Positions 62,222 through 64,000 of a stretch of 64,000 bases of DNA are shown in pieces. The position numbers and the translations under genes are program-made. The stretch is from Prosthecobacter sp. SYSU 5D2 (lineage in GTDB: Bacteria; Verrucomicrobiota; Verrucomicrobiia; Verrucomicrobiales; Verrucomicrobiaceae). Every line of letters starts with the position of its first letter. The first letter of the stretch is position 1. Below the pieces are notes generated by a model. The model did no database searches. It was not told where the DNA came from and was given only the letters and a program-made list of their open reading frames with translations. The stretch is taken from NCBI RefSeq assembly GCF_039655865.1, contig NZ_JBBYXL010000003.1, forward strand, positions 248,001 to 312,000, in the 5' to 3' direction.

Positions 62222-63391
62222 ATGCGCTATCCCCCCACGCTATTGGCGATACTCAGTCTGGCGCTCGGCCTGACTGCGTGTTCGCCGTCGAAAGAAGCTG
62301 ACTCCAAAGCAGGCAAACGACCGCCGCCGTCAGTGCCGGTCGTGGTGGCGACGGTGGAGCAAAAGGATGTGCCGGTGAAGCTGCTGGCCATCGGCAATGT
62401 GAGACCAAGGGCTACGGTGGCGGTGAAAGCGCGGGTGACGGGACAAATCTCCGAGGTGCTATTTACGGAAGGGCAGGATGTGAAGGCCGGGGATGTGCTG
62501 GTGAAGATTGACCCGGAACCTTTTGAGGTGACGCTGGCGCAGGCGAAGGCGCGGCTGGCGCAGGCCGCAACCCAGGCGGACATTGCAAGGAAACAGGCGG
62601 ACCGTTATCGCAACCTGTCGCAAAGCGGCGGGGTGTCCCGTGAGGAGGTAGACAACTTCATCAGCACGGCGGATGCTGCGGATTCCAATACGGTGGCGGC
62701 AGCGGCGATGGTCAAAGAGGCAGAACTGCAGCTCAGCTATTGCACGGTGATTTCCCCGATCACGGGACGTGCGGGAAGGCGGGCGGTGGATGCGGGGAAT
62801 GTGGTGAAAGAGGATGAAACGGACCTGGTGGTGATCAACCAGCTCAGGCCGATTGAGGTCATTTTTTCGGTTCCTGAGCAGTATTTCGGCGACATCCAGC
62901 GCTACACGAACCTGGGTGAGCTGAAGGTGACCATCACAACGAGCGGCAGTGAGAGCCAGGTGATTGACGGGGTGCTGTCCTTTGTGGACAATGCCATCAA
63001 ACCTGCCACCGGAACGCTGGAGATGAAGGCGACGATGGCGAATGAAAACCTGACTTTGTGGCCGGGGCAATATGGCGAAGTGGCTCTGACGCTGACGACG
63101 CAGCCGGATGCCCTGGTGATACCGGCGACGGCGGTGCAGACAGGACAGGACGGGCAGTATGTTTTCCTCGTCAAGGATGACAGCACCGTGGATGTGCAAC
63201 CCGTGACCATTGAGCGGACGCTGGGTGCGGAAGCCATCGTGAGCAAGGGACTGAAAAAGGGGGATGTAGTGGTCATTGACGGCCAGTTGCGCCTGGTCAG
63301 GGGCAGCCGGGTGGAGATCAAGCCGCCGGTGGGGATGACACCGCAGGCGGATGAAGCGGCAAGCAAACTGTCCCAGGCCCAAATCCAATGA
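62222..63391 (+). CDS. RND efflux membrane fusion protein (HlyD/MdtA family)
   Basis: A 389-residue lipoprotein adaptor: signal ending LTAC (lipobox, Cys20), a Pro-rich start (KRPPPSVPVVVATVEQKDVPVKLLAIG), then barrel-sandwich (AVKARVTGQISEVLFTEGQDVKAGDVLVKIDPEPFEV), an alpha-hairpin (AQAKARLAQAATQADIARKQADRY), lipoyl-like and beta-barrel blocks with LSYCTVISPITGRAGRRAVDAGNVVK. It links an inner-membrane RND pump to an outer-membrane channel. The stop overlaps the start of the permease gene by 4 bases (ATGA), so the two are coupled. No TolC gene is visible. Confidence 0.93.
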   Translation: MRYPPTLLAILSLALGLTACSPSKEADSKAGKRPPPSVPVVVATVEQKDVPVKLLAIGNVRPRATVAVKARVTGQISEVLFTEGQDVKAGDVLVKIDPEPFEVTLAQAKARLAQAATQADIARKQADRYRNLSQSGGVSREEVDNFISTADAADSNTVAAAAMVKEAELQLSYCTVISPITGRAGRRAVDAGNVVKEDETDLVVINQLRPIEVIFSVPEQYFGDIQRYTNLGELKVTITTSGSESQVIDGVLSFVDNAIKPATGTLEMKATMANENLTLWPGQYGEVALTLTTQPDALVIPATAVQTGQDGQYVFLVKDDSTVDVQPVTIERTLGAEAIVSKGLKKGDVVVIDGQLRLVRGSRVEIKPPVGMTPQADEAASKLSQAQIQ

Positions 63392-64000
63392 CCCCGGAAC
63401 GCTGCATCCACCGGCCGGTGATGACCACACTGGTCATGGCCGGCATTCTCGCCTTTGGCATGCTGGCTTTTCAAAAGCTGCCGGTCAATGACCTGCCCAA
63501 CGTGGACTTCCCGACGATTTCCGTCACGGCCAGCATGCCAGGGGCGAATCCGGAGACGATGGCGGCCTCCGTGGCGACGCCGCTGGAACGGCAGTTTTCG
63601 ACCATTGCGGGCATTGACTCCATGAGCAGCACAAGTGCGCTGGGGACGACGAACATCACGATCCAGTTCAATCTGGACCGGAGCATTGACGGAGCCTCGC
63701 TGGATGTGCAGTCGGCCATTTCATCGGCGCTGCGCTACCTGCCGGATGACATGCCGAGCATCCCGTACTTCCGCAAAGTGAACCCGGCGGATTTCCCCAT
63801 CCTGATCATGCAGCTGGGATCTGACACGCTGCCCATCTCCACCGTGGATGAGTACGCGCAGACGGCACTGGCGCAGCGCATCAGCATGGTGGAGGGGGTG
63901 GCGCAGGTGCGTGTCTTTGGCTCGCAAAAATATGCCGTGCGGGTGCAGGCGGATCCGCTGAAACTGGCCTCCAAGGGCATCAGCCTGGATGAGGTGAGGG
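63388..64000 (+). CDS. RND efflux transporter permease, 3' end beyond the window
   Basis: The first 204 codons of an RND pump: MTPERCIHRPVMTTLVMAGILAFG forms the first TM, then the porter-domain start VDFPTISVTASMPGANPETMAASVATPLERQ, a typical acrB-like block, and GVAQVRVFGSQKYAVRVQ. RND pumps export drugs or other compounds using proton flow. The overlap of 4 bases with the adaptor gene makes them an operon. The substrate is unknown. Confidence 0.93.
   Translation, partial: MTPERCIHRPVMTTLVMAGILAFGMLAFQKLPVNDLPNVDFPTISVTASMPGANPETMAASVATPLERQFSTIAGIDSMSSTSALGTTNITIQFNLDRSIDGASLDVQSAISSALRYLPDDMPSIPYFRKVNPADFPILIMQLGSDTLPISTVDEYAQTALAQRISMVEGVAQVRVFGSQKYAVRVQADPLKLASKGISLDEVR

Overview
The window is GC-rich bacterial chromosome, and its gene content points to a member of Verrucomicrobia, probably Verrucomicrobiaceae (Prosthecobacter/Verrucomicrobium-like). 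The evidence is a set of families typical of the Planctomycetes-Verrucomicrobia group: PSD1 (DUF1549/DUF1553) and DUF1501 protein pairs, planctomycete-type c-type cytochrome domains with a CxxCH and a downstream DHMPP motif, a ThuA-like secreted protein, Tat-exported TIM-barrel and Gfo/Idh-type proteins, and large secreted proteins with Ig-like repeats. The species assignment is inference. No rRNA, CRISPR array, phage or autonomous transposase gene is visible. One tRNA (Asp, GTC) is present.

Layout. 1-6.8 kb: a muropeptide-type pair (M20 peptidase, dipeptide epimerase), an RlmI-like methyltransferase, MutL, an A-type Fe-S carrier, a membrane protein, SmpB and RNA polymerase omega. 6.9-16 kb: exported TIM-barrel protein, glutathione peroxidase, small lipoprotein, short adenylate-forming enzyme, SET-domain protein, a ferredoxin with a small Cys protein, a TonB-dependent receptor and an oxidoreductase. 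16-23.7 kb: one co-directional block of four type IV pilin-like proteins, a GspE/PilB-type ATPase, a response regulator and a hybrid histidine kinase. 23.7-28.7 kb: an SpmA/SpmB-type membrane protein, a CarH-like B12-binding MerR regulator, and an FAH-family enzyme plus aldehyde dehydrogenase that look like the end of a sugar-acid pathway to 2-oxoglutarate.

28.8-38.2 kb is the most unusual stretch. A minus-strand run encodes a membrane cytochrome, an LRR-cytochrome-cytochrome-LRR protein, a secreted protein, ResB/Ccs1 and CcsA (cytochrome c maturation), an HTH-metallo-beta-lactamase fusion and a ThuA-like protein. The maturation system next to the unusual cytochromes suggests one respiratory or periplasmic electron-transfer unit (inference). 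38.4-50 kb: truncated globin, orphan sugar ABC permease, TypA/BipA, a metallo-hydrolase, a DUF1501-PSD1-DUF1501 block, MoaC plus a MogA/MoaB protein (molybdopterin), an M29 aminopeptidase and CvfB. 51-64 kb: a 1138-residue secreted Ig-repeat protein, small lipoproteins and hypotheticals, a basic/acidic two-part small protein, a 525-bp gene-free element with 19-bp terminal inverted repeats and nested inverted arms, tRNA-Asp, a class I aldolase, an M6 metalloprotease, a MidA-type methyltransferase, and an RND efflux pair whose permease runs off the window.

The strongest candidates for something undescribed are the A-B-B-A LRR/cytochrome protein with its operon, the minimal pilin-ATPase-kinase locus without a platform protein or secretin, and the terminal-inverted-repeat element at 57.1-57.7 kb.
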